Below, in pieces: positions 1 through 10,589 of a DNA stretch of 64,000 nucleotides (positions are counted from its first letter, which is position 1; each line of letters starts with the position of its first letter). The translations under genes and the position numbers were made by a program. The notes beneath the pieces were generated by a model. The model was not told where the DNA came from. It saw nothing but the letters and a program-made list of their open reading frames with translations, and did not search any database. The DNA comes from Immersiella caudata. Taxonomy: Eukaryota > Ascomycota > Sordariomycetes > Sordariales > Lasiosphaeriaceae. Location: positions 4,712,001 to 4,776,000 of the forward strand of contig JAULSU010000004.1 of the NCBI GenBank assembly GCA_030512335.1, read 5' to 3'.

Positions 1-1622
1 CGATAAGATGATGGTGGACGACATCGGTGTATGCATACCTTCTCTTGCTACCCCTCCACCGCTTTGCGAGAGCCCCGCCTAACCCAGACCAGGATGTGAC
101 AGTGACGAACGACGGCGCAACTATCCTCAGCTTACTCGACGTCGAGCACCCGGCCGGCAAGATCCTCGTCGACCTCGCACACCAGCAAGATAAGGAAGTC
201 GGCGATGGCACGACATCGGTGGTGCTCATCGCGGCCGAGCTTCTCCGCAGGGGAAACGAGCTGATGAAGAACCGGATACACCCTACCACCATTATTACGG
301 GTTACCGCCTCGCGCTCCGAGAGGCCGTCAGATACATGGCCGAACATATCAGCATCAAGACAGAGCAGCTGGGTCGGGAGTCGCTTATAAATATTGCCAA
401 GACATCCATGTCGAGCAAGGTTATCGGCGCGGACTCGGAGTTCTTTTCCAACATGGTCGTCGATGCGATGCAGGCCGTCAAGACGACAAACAACAAGAAC
501 GAGACAAAATACCCAGTCAAGGCTGTCAACATTTTGAAGGCACATGGCAAGGGTGCTTTGGAGTCTATCCTCGTCAAGGGCTATGCGCTCAACTGCACAG
601 TTGCCTCGCAGGCCATGACAACCCGGGTAACTGACGCAAAGATTGCGTGTCTTGATATCAACCTTCAAAAAGAGAGGATGAAGCTTGGCGTTCAGATCAC
701 AGTAGACGACCCGCAGCAGCTCGAGCAAATCCGCGCCCGCGAGTCCGGTATGGTCATCGAGCGCATTGAGATGATTCTCAAGGCTGGCGCCAACGTTGTC
801 CTTACAACAAAGGGTATTGACGACATGTGCCTGAAGCTTTTCGTTGAGAAGGGCGCCATGGCCGTTCGCCGGTGTAAGAAGGAGGATCTCCGCCGCATTG
901 CTAGGGCAACCGGCGCGACGATGCTCAGCACCCTCTCCGACCTCAACGGTGATGAAAAGTTTGAGCCTTCGTACCTCGGATACGCCGAGGAGGTTGTGCA
1001 GGAGCGCATCTCGGACGATGAGTGCATCATCGTCAAGGGAACCAAAGTCCACTCTTCGGCCTCCATCATCCTCCGCGGAGCCAACGATTTCCAGCTGGAT
1101 GAGATGGAGAGGTCCGTACACGACAGCCTTTGCGCCGTCAAGAGAACGCTCGAAAGCGGCAGCATTGTGCCTGGTGGTGGCGCGGTCGAGACGGCCCTCC
1201 ACATTTATCTTGAAGAGTATGCCGGGACTGTCGGCTCAAGGGAACAGTTGGCGATTGGCGAGTTTGCCCAGTCGCTGCTTGTTATTCCCAAGACGTTGGC
1301 CATCAACGCGGCTAAGGATGCCTCCGACTTGGTGGCCCAGCTGCGCTCGAGGCATGCGCTCTCGCAGCGCATCCAAGAGGGCGAGGCCAACGAGGACGAG
1401 AAGGCAGTTGCGCGCAAGAAGGCGTACAAGAACTACGGCTTGGACTTGATGAAGGGCAAGGTTGTGGACGAGATCAAGGCGGGCGTCATGGAGCCCAGCA
1501 TCAGCAAGGTCAGGCAACTGAAGAGCGCGGTGGAGGCTTGCATCAGCATCATGCGTATCGACACCCTGATCAAGTTGGACCCAGAACAGAGGGCCGAGGA
1601 GGACGATGGACACGGTCACTAA
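1..1622 (+). CDS. CCT1: T-complex protein 1 subunit alpha (CCT1/TCP1), 5' truncated
   Basis: This is a subunit of the cytosolic group II chaperonin TRiC/CCT, which folds actin, tubulin and other clients in an ATP-driven chamber. The window begins inside the gene. A short exon (2-28) reads DKMMVDDIG, a 64-nt intron (29-92, GTATGC...CCAG) follows, and the main exon runs 93-1622. Joined, the frame reads DDIGDVTVTNDGATIL, the conserved nucleotide-binding strand of CCT proteins. GDGTTSVV (catalytic Asp loop) and VPGGGAVE near the C-terminus are also present. The segments NIAKTSMSSK, KIACLDINLQK and RCKKEDLRRIARATGA identify the alpha subunit rather than its paralogues. The C-terminus (EEDDGHGH) is acidic and His-rich, as in other alpha subunits. 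The remaining N-terminal residues lie outside the window. No breaks are seen, and the assignment is very secure. Confidence 0.96.
29..92 (+). other. CCT1: Intron in CCT1
   Basis: Phase-0 intron of 64 nt. Its removal joins the codon for Gly (GGT, 26-28) to GAT (93-95) and restores the conserved chaperonin sequence. An unspliced reading gives an unrelated N-terminus. Confidence 0.85.
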
Positions 1623-2672
1623 AAAAAGACGGCGATAGAGGGAGCCGATTTGTGAAAATGGATGAGACGTTTATGAATGACAATAAGGAATACCCAACTT
1701 AAACGGACAACTGCCAGCCGGCCTCGCTGACGACAATAGATCGGGTTCGCAAAGACGCGATATGATCGGCGTCGGCGAGGCCAGCCGGAGCGCAGTGCTC
1801 CGAGGTGTCGGACAACTTTATAGCTCAGCGTCCGACCTCCCTGACGGACGGCCCTCCTCAGCTCGGGGTGGAGGAAAGTCGATGCAAAAAAAAAAAAAAT
1901 ACCCTTGTACGAAGCTTGTTCCAATGACGTTAGCGGTGAGTGCGGCGCCGACCCATCCGCCTTGTGATAGCGCCGGATCCTGGACGGGGCCGGATACCCT
2001 CGGCTTAGGAACCGATCCGCGACGGCACAACCGGCGGCGCTCGGGAGCGGTGGATTCTGGACCGTCTGTGTTGCAGCATGGAGCGGCGCGATTGGTACCC
2101 TCGCAGGACGCAGGGATCACAACTTTGTGACAACTTTGTGACAACTTTGTCATGGCTAGCAGGCGGCAACACTTGTTCCATGACGTAAAACTTGGTGAGC
2201 AAGTGCTCTTGTGCTCCATAACGCGCCCTCTGAGATTCAACGGCGGAGGCCATCTGACCTTTGTCGCGTCGGCACACCGGAACCACGGTCCAATGGACAA
2301 AGCGGGGAGCTGACAGCCAGAGGTTTCCATCTCCACCAGTTGGCTCTCCACCAGCTGGTGACTTTGTTACTTCGTATGCCGTATGCCGGAGTCCAACGCC
2401 AGCCATGGAGACATTCCTTGCGCATTCCATGTCCACCAGAACACGACGAAGCGGGGCCATCGGTAAACTGACTGCCATGTACTTTGCACCCTCTTGATGG
2501 GGAATGCCGCATAAATAGTAGGTGTCTTGTCATTTGTCGCTTCTTTTCTTTTTTTAAGGTTTGGTGGACTCGCCAGCCGCTTCTTAGTCCTGTCCCTGGA
2601 ATCCCTCCCTTTGTTTCCGAGCCTGAGACCTGTCCCGCGTTTGTTGTTCACCAGGGAGGGTCCCCGACATCA
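1623..2672. other. Intergenic region between CCT1 and the acetyltransferase gene
   Basis: No credible gene is visible. The stretch holds a 13-A run near 1885-1900, a tandem 11-bp repeat at 2119-2151 and pyrimidine-rich leader sequence (about 2530-2660) ahead of the next gene. Open frames here are short and on both strands, with no recognisable protein. Confidence 0.6.
2119..2151 (+). repeat. Three tandem copies of an 11-bp unit
   Basis: The unit ACAACTTTGTG occurs three times head to tail (2119-2129, 2130-2140, 2141-2151), the last ending in C instead of G. ACAACTTTGT is nearly self-complementary. The array lies in the intergenic region about 0.5 kb upstream of the acetyltransferase start. 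Confidence 0.8.
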
Positions 2673-3950
2673 ATGGGTTCGAGGCAATCCGCATCCCGAT
2701 CTCCTCCACTCGGCACCAACGAAAAGTCGATACCACGACCCAAAATGGGAGAAAGCATGAGCTCCGGCTCCCAAACGCCGCCGTCCCTCCCGGACAAATC
2801 CACCCCGTCTCCCATCCTCACACAGCCCACCGACACCGAGCGGCGCCACACCTGGTCGCTTACCCACCCCCTGTGGGGCCCCGCCCTCCGTCAAGAAGAC
2901 TATGTCAACCGCGAAGCCTACCTCACCACCGTCCCCCTCGCCAAAGACGGCGGTCTCTCCCAATGGATCCTCACCGACCCTTCCCTCCCCCCAAACGAAC
3001 GCCCCATCCTCTCCGCCTGCGAAACCCTCCGCAAGCGCGCCATCCGCGCCCGTCCTGATGGCTTCGTCGAAGACGGCATCGCCCACGGTATCGGCGCCGT
3101 CTTCACCGACCCGCAATACCGCGGCCGCGGCTACGCCAACCGCATGATGCGGGATCTCGGTCCGCGTCTGCGCTCATGGCAGGGTGAATCCAAGCGTCGC
3201 AATTCCAATCCCGACGAGGTCTTCTTCTCCGTGCTGTACAGCGACATTGGGAAATCCTTCTACGCCAAAGCCGGCTGGGCGACGTATGAGAGCTCGCATT
3301 TTTCGTTCCCACCTGTTGCAGGGGGTGTCTCGGGGATATCACCCAGCGATGAATACGCCGCGTCGAAGGCGCGACCGATTGGATATCACGAATTGGCGGA
3401 GCTTTGTGCGGTAGATGAGGGACTACTGCGGGAGAGGATCGCTCGGAGGGCGAAAGAGGAAGAGAGGGTGGCGGTTGCGTTGCTGCCGGATTTGGATCAG
3501 TTGCTTTGGCATTTGATGAGGGAGGATTATATGACCAAGCATATATTTGGACGGACACCTACCGTTCGCGGGGCGGTTTATGGGGAAGTTGGGAAGCGAA
3601 TCTGGGCGGTTTGGACGAGGGCGTATTATGGCGGGTTGGAGAAGCCTGAGGGGAACACGTTGCATTTGTTGAGGGTTGTAGTGGAAGATGAAGGGATGGA
3701 TGAGAAGAAGATAGGGGAGGGGTTTGGGGAAGTGGTGAGGATTGCGCAGAGCGAGGCGGAGGAGTGGCGGTTGCAGGAGGTGCACATGTGGAATCCGACA
3801 GGGTTGTTGAGGAGGGTGGTTGAAGGGTGTGGGGTGGAATGGACGTTTGTGGAGAGGGAGAGGGAGAGCATCGCGAGTTTGATGTGGTATGGGGAAGGGG
3901 AGGAGAAGGGGGTGGAGTGGGTTGCTAATGAGAAGTTTGGGTGGTGTTAG
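2673..3950 (+). CDS. GNAT-type N-acetyltransferase, LYC1-like
   Basis: Predicted cytosolic acetyl-CoA-dependent N-acetyltransferase resembling fungal LYC1 (lysine N6-acetyltransferase of yeasts). No intron is needed. The family's N-terminal signature STPSPILTQPTDTERRHTW is followed by LTHPLWGPAL and by the acetyl-CoA pyrophosphate-binding motif QYRGRGYANRMM (R/Q-x-x-G-x-G/A). SVLYSDIGKSFYAKAGW is the second GNAT core block. The C-terminal half is a larger LYC1-type domain. I chose the ATG at 2673 (425 aa, context catcaATGG). In-frame ATGs at 2745 and 2757 would give about 400 aa and start closer to the conserved block, so the true start is uncertain. Codons in the first half end mostly in C, and those in the last 500 nt mostly in G (see findings). 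The substrate is not known from sequence. Confidence 0.88.
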   Translation: MGSRQSASRSPPLGTNEKSIPRPKMGESMSSGSQTPPSLPDKSTPSPILTQPTDTERRHTWSLTHPLWGPALRQEDYVNREAYLTTVPLAKDGGLSQWILTDPSLPPNERPILSACETLRKRAIRARPDGFVEDGIAHGIGAVFTDPQYRGRGYANRMMRDLGPRLRSWQGESKRRNSNPDEVFFSVLYSDIGKSFYAKAGWATYESSHFSFPPVAGGVSGISPSDEYAASKARPIGYHELAELCAVDEGLLRERIARRAKEEERVAVALLPDLDQLLWHLMREDYMTKHIFGRTPTVRGAVYGEVGKRIWAVWTRAYYGGLEKPEGNTLHLLRVVVEDEGMDEKKIGEGFGEVVRIAQSEAEEWRLQEVHMWNPTGLLRRVVEGCGVEWTFVERERESIASLMWYGEGEEKGVEWVANEKFGWC

Positions 3951-4669
3951 GGGAGGAAGTGCATCAAGGTTGAAGGGCATGCTGGACAACATTGATATTT
4001 CGAGCTCATGAACCGAATATAAAAAAACGGTGTTTTTCGAATTTAGAAAATCGGGCTGCCTTCCGTTTGTCTAGCCAGCTGCCATTCAAGCAACCACATG
4101 ATTAGTTGAACGACTAGTATGACCTATAATTTTCAGTTACCTTGCGAAGCAATAGAAGGAGAGGCTATTCCGATGTTGTTGGGCTTCGAGGTGCTGCTTA
4201 AACAAACGAAGTTAAAACAGAAGGTTGAAATAGAGCAAGTGGGCAATGATTTTGAGGGGCAAGCTGGCTGGGATGGAAGTTAAGCCCATGGTCGGCCCTG
4301 GGCGACATTTTTCTCATTGCAATTTTAACCCTGAGCGTAGGCTCAGCATTCCAGGTTGGACAAGACCAAAAAACGCGGATAATTTTATATCACGACAATT
4401 AGCATGAATACTATATGACCTGTCTCACCTGCGGGAGGAAAATGTTGATGGGCTTGCAGAGAAACTCGCATCCCTCTAAAGCTAATTGGAGGAAGCTTGA
4501 AGAACCCCCCCCCCAAACATCGTCGAGCGGCGCTCCAGCGACAAGCCTTCATTCAATTCACCCACAACACCGCCGCTTTTCCTCAAAAAAGACGGCATTC
4601 CTTGCTGCGCATCCATCACCTCAATCAAGTTCAAAAACCGCCTCTTTGCTTTCTGCATGCCTCGGCACC
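3951..4669. other. AT-rich intergenic region
   Basis: Notably AT-rich compared with its neighbours (3990-4420). It contains one divergent copy of the GC-rich repeat found downstream of the HET gene (about 4314-4352). No coding sequence is recognised. An open frame from 4415 runs into the HET fragment but has no family similarity before 4670. Confidence 0.55.
4314..4352 (+). repeat. Divergent copy of the GCAATTTT...CCC repeat
   Basis: The sequence around 4316-4345 (CATTGCAATTTTAACCC followed by GAGCGTAGGCTCAGC) resembles the three downstream copies near 6895, 7096 and 7217 (CACTGCAATTTT, then CCCCGCGC and AGGC). The match is imperfect, so this is a tentative fourth copy placed on the other side of the HET pseudogene. 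Confidence 0.4.
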
Positions 4670-6779
4670 ATGACCCCTTTTCAAGAATTCATAACCGCGA
4701 AATCGTGGTTCCAGTACCCGACCCAACTCGATGACTCTTCAATTCGACTGGTCCGCATTCTGCGGGCATCGCCGCGTCACATCCACCTCGATGTGCAACA
4801 GCACACTCTCAGCACTGCTCCTGCCTTTCACGCCTTATCCTACACCTGGGGACCCCATATCCGATGGACCCACCATTTCGGGATGCTGCCAGCGACCTGT
4901 GGACTATCAGCGTCAATAGGAAGCTATTCCACGTTCGCCCCAATCTGAGGGATGCCCTGATCCGACTCAGGGAACTTGGACTTGCCGAGTACTATTGGGT
5001 CGACTTCATATGCATCAACCAGAGCGATTTGCAAGAGCGCAGCACTCAGGTTTCAACCATGGACCGGATATACCGATCAGCGACTCAAGTGGATATTTGG
5101 CTTGGAGACCATACGGGAGAAACCGAAAAGCTTGGGAGTTGGATTGAGAAAGTATCCGCGGCCCGATTGAATTTCGCGCAGCAAAGAGTGATGATCAAGC
5201 ACAGTCGCGACCACGCCGCCTTGGATTATTTACGGTCTGCCTCCAATATCCGAAGAGAACTGGGGCGAGTTTGTTCATTTCTTCCAAAAGACATGGTTTG
5301 GCCGAATGTGGATTATCCAAGAGACTGCATTGGCATGGAACGTGACTGTGGTCTACGGCTGCCAGCAAATCCGATGCAACCAGCTTGCGGAATGATCTGC
5401 TTTTCTTTGGAAAGCGCTCTTTGTCGTGTCCTTGCCGGGAGCGATTTAGGATTACATCCCGGACCATGCTTACGTTAGGATGGGGACCGCAGCGGATCCA
5501 ATTTGCTCGTATGCTCAGCAACGGTACAGCCGAGCATGATCGAGATCGGCACATCATGGACCACCTGTTTGGAGAGTTCGATGGTGGGAAAAAAAGAACG
5601 GCAGCACAATTCCTGATGTACCTTATCGTCCAAACACGCGGTTTCCAGTGCTCAGACCCCAGAGATAAGGTTTTCGCGCTTCTCGGGATGGTCAATGTCA
5701 TCACGAAGCTGAAAGAGATATCCGATATTTCCATCCAGCCAATCTATCATGCCGGAAATACACACGTCAAAATATTCACATCTGTTGTAACCAGGGCGCT
5801 TGAAGAGAGCCAAGATCTCGGCTGCCTTGTCCTATCAGGGGCAGATGTTGGCACTAGCACGGAAAAGGACGAATCCCACCTTCCATCCTGGGTCCCCGAT
5901 TTTGCGGTTGATACAATAAGAAGCGTCTGGGAAGACTGCCCCAAAGAAAAATCGCCAGCAGATTCACAGACGCCTCTAGCTACCCGAGAAGTGGGAAAGA
6001 TGGGATTTCACATCGGTGGTCACTGGTTGTACGTCAAAGCGTGCAAACTGGGGTCCATCATTGGGATCAGCAACAGCATCAGCACCATGAGGGAAACTGG
6101 CAACTTTGAAACAGCAGCATCGTTGGTTTTGAGTTGCAGTCGAGTGTACAACCCCCAAGGGCCAAGACCGTATCGAGGTTCTCTGGCGCACTCTGATTCA
6201 CGATGTTGCACACGAGAACCATCCAGCCCCAAATAACTTCAACGAGGTATTCTCCAAGTGGTTGATCATATCGATATACCTGGGCATCTCATCCACCAAG
6301 CAGACCGTCGAGGAAAAGCAGAGTTATATTGAGAGTTTAAAGTCTCTCGACGACCTTGCACGGTCGGACGCATCCGGCACGGTGCCCTCTATCGAGGACG
6401 TCAGGCGCCACTGCCAGATGGTAGGAGTGCTCCCAACAGGCCAAGAGACCGGGTGGACAGACGAGGTAAAGCGCAAAGCGGAGGCACACCACCTGGAGAT
6501 GACGATTGGGAATCAAGAATACTTGAGCAAGATAGCTTATCCCGCTTCTGGCCGGCGCTTGTTCAGCACCGAGCGTGGGTATTTTAGCACCGCGCCGTCG
6601 TCAACCAAGATTGGAGACGAGATTTGGATTGTGTCGACTTGCCCGTCGCCCTTGTTTTTAGGCCGTACCCACAGAAGCCTGGCTGTGTCGGAATAGTTGG
6701 GGAGGCGTACGCACACGGCATCATGTATGGGGAGGCTGTTAACGGGAATACGAAATGGGAAGACGTTTGCATTATATGA
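4670..6779 (+). pseudogene. HET-domain (heterokaryon incompatibility) gene with about five frameshifts
   Basis: HET-domain proteins mediate programmed cell death on fusion of unlike fungal strains. The product can be followed through the whole family length only by switching frame. Block 1 starts at ATG 4670 and reads FHALSYTWG. Block 2 (from about 4855) reads AEYYWVDFICINQ and TMDRIYRSATQVDIWLG. Block 3 (from about 5261) reads FGRMWIIQETALAW and then hits a TGA. Block 4 (from about 5385) contains SDPRDKVFALLGM. Block 5 (from about 6135) contains EVLWRTLIHDVAHEN. Block 6 (from about 6660) ends GEAYAHGIMYGEAV at 6779, the usual HET C-terminus. At 4850-4860, 5255-5262 and 6655-6660 the conserved residues abut, so no intron could fit. 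The pattern means single-base indels. It is a recent pseudogene unless the consensus sequence is wrong at several places. Confidence 0.85.
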
Positions 6780-7364
6780 GAGAAAAGATTCTGGATACAT
6801 AGGTAGGCACATCGTATCAAACAATGCTGAACACGAGCCGGTCCGCCACACACTCCCTTGGCTTTTATTCTCGTGCATGAGCAGCAACTTGATTCACTGC
6901 AATTTTACCCCGCGCCAGGCTTTACAAAGAGACTCAGGACAATTGGAGTTTACGAGAGAGTGGGCGGAGGCCGCCCGTCTCATGGGGAGGCTTGACGTTG
7001 ATGCAGGCCTTTAGGGAAGCCGTGGCGCTTAGGGATCTGACAGCTGAGTTCGGACACTGTATTGTGATTCTATTCGTTCGCGTTATTCGACCCATCACTG
7101 CAATTTTGGCCCCGCGCGAGGCCTTCAGTCTCGTAATTGAGCCAATCAAAGGACATTCCTTCGAATTTCAGGTTGTACAACATCTGGCAATGCCGCCTAC
7201 GTCCCCCGACCGCCTTCACTGCAATTTTATCCCCGCGCGAGGCCTTCAATCTCTCAGTCTCACCGATCAACTCTCATCCGCCCCAAACAGCACACTGTCC
7301 CCTGAGAACAAACACACAAGCTCCCAAATTTCACACACCTTTCCCCAAAGTCCTCTCAACTAAC
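6780..7364. other. Intergenic region with dispersed repeat copies
   Basis: Between the HET pseudogene and the 3' end of the PLD-family gene. It contains three copies of a GC-rich repeat (listed separately). I see no gene here. Confidence 0.6.
6893..7265 (+). repeat. Three copies of a ~35-60 bp GC-rich repeat
   Basis: Copies begin at about 6895, 7096 and 7217. The core is CACTGCAATTTT, two to four variable bases, then CCCCGCGC and AGGCCTTCA. The second and third copies extend through CAGTCTC/CAATCTC. Spacings are about 201 and 121 bp, so this is a local dispersed family rather than a simple tandem array. A weaker copy lies upstream of the HET pseudogene near 4314. Confidence 0.75.
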
Positions 7365-9753
7365 TTAAAACCCCCCCGTCCCCTTAACCCTCCTAACAGC
7401 CCCCACCATGCCCCTAGCCCAGCTAAACCTCCCCGGATCAACCCCCACCACCCCCTCCGCCACTTTCCCCTCCCCATCCCTCCAAACCCCCTCGTCCTTA
7501 TCCAATGCCCCATAAACATGCGTATTCTGATTCCTCCTCAACCCATCCATCCACGCCTTACACACCTCCGCACTATCCACCATGACGTTGATCTCCTGGC
7601 TGTGAAACCAGCTCTGCGTGTCTTGGTTGCCATTCCCCATGATGCCAATGTGCTCGTCGACGATCATGAGTTTGATGTGACATGAACGGTGGCGGGTTGA
7701 TTGGACGAGGGGACGGATCTGGTCTTTGGCGACGTACCAGGCGTAGTGGAGGTGGGCACGGGCGGTGGGGGGGAGGGAGGTGAGGAGGGAGTGGGCGATT
7801 AGTTCGTTGTGGCCTCCTTGGTGGGGCAGGAGTTCGCCCTGGAGGGTACAGTTAGTTGGGTAGGTTGGGGAGGAGGGAAGGGGAAAGGGGGGAAGAGGAG
7901 ATATGGGGAAAGGGAATTACCATGTCGTTGTAGCCGAGGCAGACGTAGCAGTACACATCAATACCGCGCTCGCAGGCTTCGCGGATGGCAGGGAGGAGGG
8001 GCTCAGCGTTGAGAGTGGGTGTTTGGATAAAGACGTTCTTTGTGGCGTTGCGAAGGGCAGAGAGCCAGGCGGCGTTTTGCGGGTTGGAGACAGACTTGTG
8101 ACTAGGAGGTCCGTAGGGGCTGCGGTTGACGAGTGCCATGGGGAAAGGCTCGTGGGCGGGATGTGCGATGTAGGGCGTCATTTCTTCCCCAGGTGGGCAT
8201 TCAGGGGCGGTGTTACCAACAAAGCCCTTGTTGGTAGTGTGGTTCAAGAGGCGTGTCACAGCCTCCATGCGACTTTCGCCACTTTTGGGCGAGACAGCGG
8301 TTTGGATGCGAGCCACCTCACCGGCAATGTCGTCGTCGTAGTGCGGTGTTTCAATAATGTGCTCGGGAAGCGGTTGGTTTCCAGGGCCTGGGGAGGGATG
8401 CTGCACCCGCGACTTGGGCAAGGCTTGTTCCCCTTTGTTGAGATAGCCTTCGGCTTGCTCGTCGAGAGCCCCATTGGGAGCATCACTGCGGAGATGGCTC
8501 CCTGCACCGCGGTGAGGAACTGGGGAGCCATTCTGTGAGGAGTGGGGATGGATGGTGCTGTTGGTCGTTGAAGGCCCCGTCACAACATCGGCCCTTCCGC
8601 GGTCATTGCTCTCCAGCTGTTCCGACGAGCTAACGGCGCCTGGCTCAGTAGCTTTCCCATTTTGATGCTCTGACAGTCCGCCATGATGGGCAGAGCCATT
8701 CCCATCGGGCCAACACCCCAGCCCACCCTGTGCAGCCGGGGCATCGCGGCTTGGCAACGGAGGCTCCAGCTTCTTGTACCAGGAGATGAGCGCCATGTCG
8801 TAAAGCGAATCGACTATGGGCCCTTCCAGGTGGATCATCATCTCAAGATTGTCATTTTCCTGGATGTTGTTGCTCTGGAGTATCCCAATCTTGCGGTCCA
8901 CAACCATGTATTTGGCATGGAAGGTCCCCATGAGCGGCGCGTGGTAGTTGATGACCTGCAAATCGATGTTGGGGATGTCGGCGGGTGCGGGGAGGCTGAC
9001 GTTCTTGCCCGTGTATTCCTTCTCTGGGACGTAGTAGTGAGGCTCAAACAGCTGCTTTGGGCTGCCGCGGTCATAAATGATCTTGACGACGACCTTTTGC
9101 CCCCTCTCCGCGGCCCGGCGGTCGAGTTCCCGGATGGCATTGGTCAGGAATGTCGAGGCCACGCTGTCTTGCCAGTAGTTTGTGGCCAAAAATACTTCCT
9201 TCTCAGCTCTGACAATGACATTTGACATGTGTCGGGCGATGTCAGGTATGCTATCGCTGTGTTAGTGCAAATACCTTCTCACTCGGGGGTTGCCGACTCA
9301 CACCGAGATGACGGTCAAGGGTACCACGCCACAGCTACCCAGCAGCGAAGGGCTAGCCATGCCACGAAGAGGATCATCTTCAAGTGTGCATAATGCGTCG
9401 TTAAATATCTGCACCTGTCAGCGGCGTGCGTCGGTCGACATACTCTCTCCTCGATGCCTTGCCTTCAGGAACAGCTCACTCGGCTGTGTCGGCCCCCACT
9501 TCCCGCACTTGGCAACACGCTCCAGATCCTCCTTTGACAAAGTTGACTGCGTAAGAGTGGTAGTGATATCATCAATCTTGAGATCCCCCTTCGACGACTT
9601 TGGTAGCTTCCAGTCCCCGTAGAGGCGCTGCCACGCCTCTTTCGGTGATAGGGTTGGATCTTCGGCAAGAAGCGATGATACGCTCTGCGTGGATGTGCAC
9701 AGGTCCACAATTCTGTCACTGACCACCCTCGGTGAGCTCTGTTCTTGCTTCAT
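7365..9753 (-). CDS. Phospholipase D superfamily protein (two HKD motifs)
   Basis: Predicted 733-aa member of the PLD superfamily, which cleaves or transfers phosphodiester bonds through a phospho-histidine intermediate. Four exons: 9753-9463, 9408-9302, 9250-7921, 7838-7365. The first catalytic motif is HAKYMVVD followed by GILQSNN. The second, in the last exon, is HIKLMIVD followed by GIMGNGNQD. Both have the H-x-K-x4-D order. EKEVFLATNYWQ starts the first catalytic half. A low-complexity, probably disordered insert separates the halves (about 8250-8750), a layout seen in fungal PLD-like/cardiolipin-synthase-like proteins. Intron 1 (9409-9462) appears to be GC-AG: joining LFLK to IFNDALCTLE requires a GCAAGG donor. 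Introns 2 (9251-9301) and 3 (7839-7920) are GT-AG. The exact substrate is not inferable. The last 200 coding bases are G-rich. Confidence 0.88.
9409..9462 (-). other. Probable GC-AG intron in the PLD-family gene
   Basis: The 54-nt segment begins GCAAGG on the coding strand and ends GCTGACAGGTGCAG, with a CTGAC-like branch site close to the acceptor. The GT-type alternative (GTATGT inside the segment) leaves the wrong phase and produces a stop, whereas GC-AG keeps the family sequence continuous. Confidence 0.7.
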
Positions 9754-10589
9754 ATCGAGTTGGTGGGTGGGACTTCAGGGGTATTTGTTGAGCGCGATAC
9801 GGCGAAGAACAATGACGGGATAAAAATGACGGGGAACTGTAGGTCTCGTCAAAAGCTGATGTTCCAAAAGACCGACCGACGGATGTTGAGATATATTGGT
9901 TTCTAGGGCTCCGTCAGTTCTCTCGGCCCTTCGTATCTGGGATTGGCATGAGGAGAGAGGCTGCGGTCGAAACTTGCCTGCTGGGGGGCAGTGACGACAA
10001 TCTCACCGTAGATGCCAAGCTTTTGCCAAGATCTGGGGAAGATGGTGTAAGTCGCGAGTCTTGCGAGGCACAAAAAGACGGATGTAGCACGGGCAAAGTA
10101 ATTGTCAATGCCAAAGCACGATTGCTGATGCCGTTGAATGCAAGTCTTTCTGTTGCAAACACATTTGCGGTCTATTCCCAAGTGCTGTTGTCTCATGATG
10201 TCTGGAACTTCTTCCCGGTTGACATATTGACCTGCTCATGACGTCAGCCGCCTGTGATGAGTGGTCGATGAACAGAGTTCAAGCCGAGACTGCGACTCTC
10301 TTGGCTGCGGCGATGCAGACTCTGAGCTTGATTCGGGGGTCTCAAGTCTAGAACATGGAAGCACCTCGATTATGCGGGTGTCTTGGAGCTTGCCTCTGCA
10401 GACGCCTGTGTTAGCGCATCAGGAGTCACACCTTCGGAGTCTGGGGAAAATGTCTAAAATCATGTATTGGAGAGAATCTGTCTCAAAGCTGTCTGCCGTA
10501 TCCGTGTCACCTACGCCAAAATTGCCCCTTCATGTACACATTTCTCCAAATTGATCCGTACGCCGAAGATGAAATATCCCAGAAGCCAT
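9754..10589. other. Intergenic region, PLD-family promoter side
   Basis: Lies 5' of the PLD-family gene and 3' of the LAP1 gene, both on the minus strand. Open frames near 9903-10240 occur on both strands without any recognisable protein. I see no RNA gene or repeat. Confidence 0.5.

Noticed and set aside
132..1202. 356-codon open frame antisense to CCT1
   Set aside because: It lies opposite a highly conserved gene and its translation has no family similarity. It is a codon-bias shadow.
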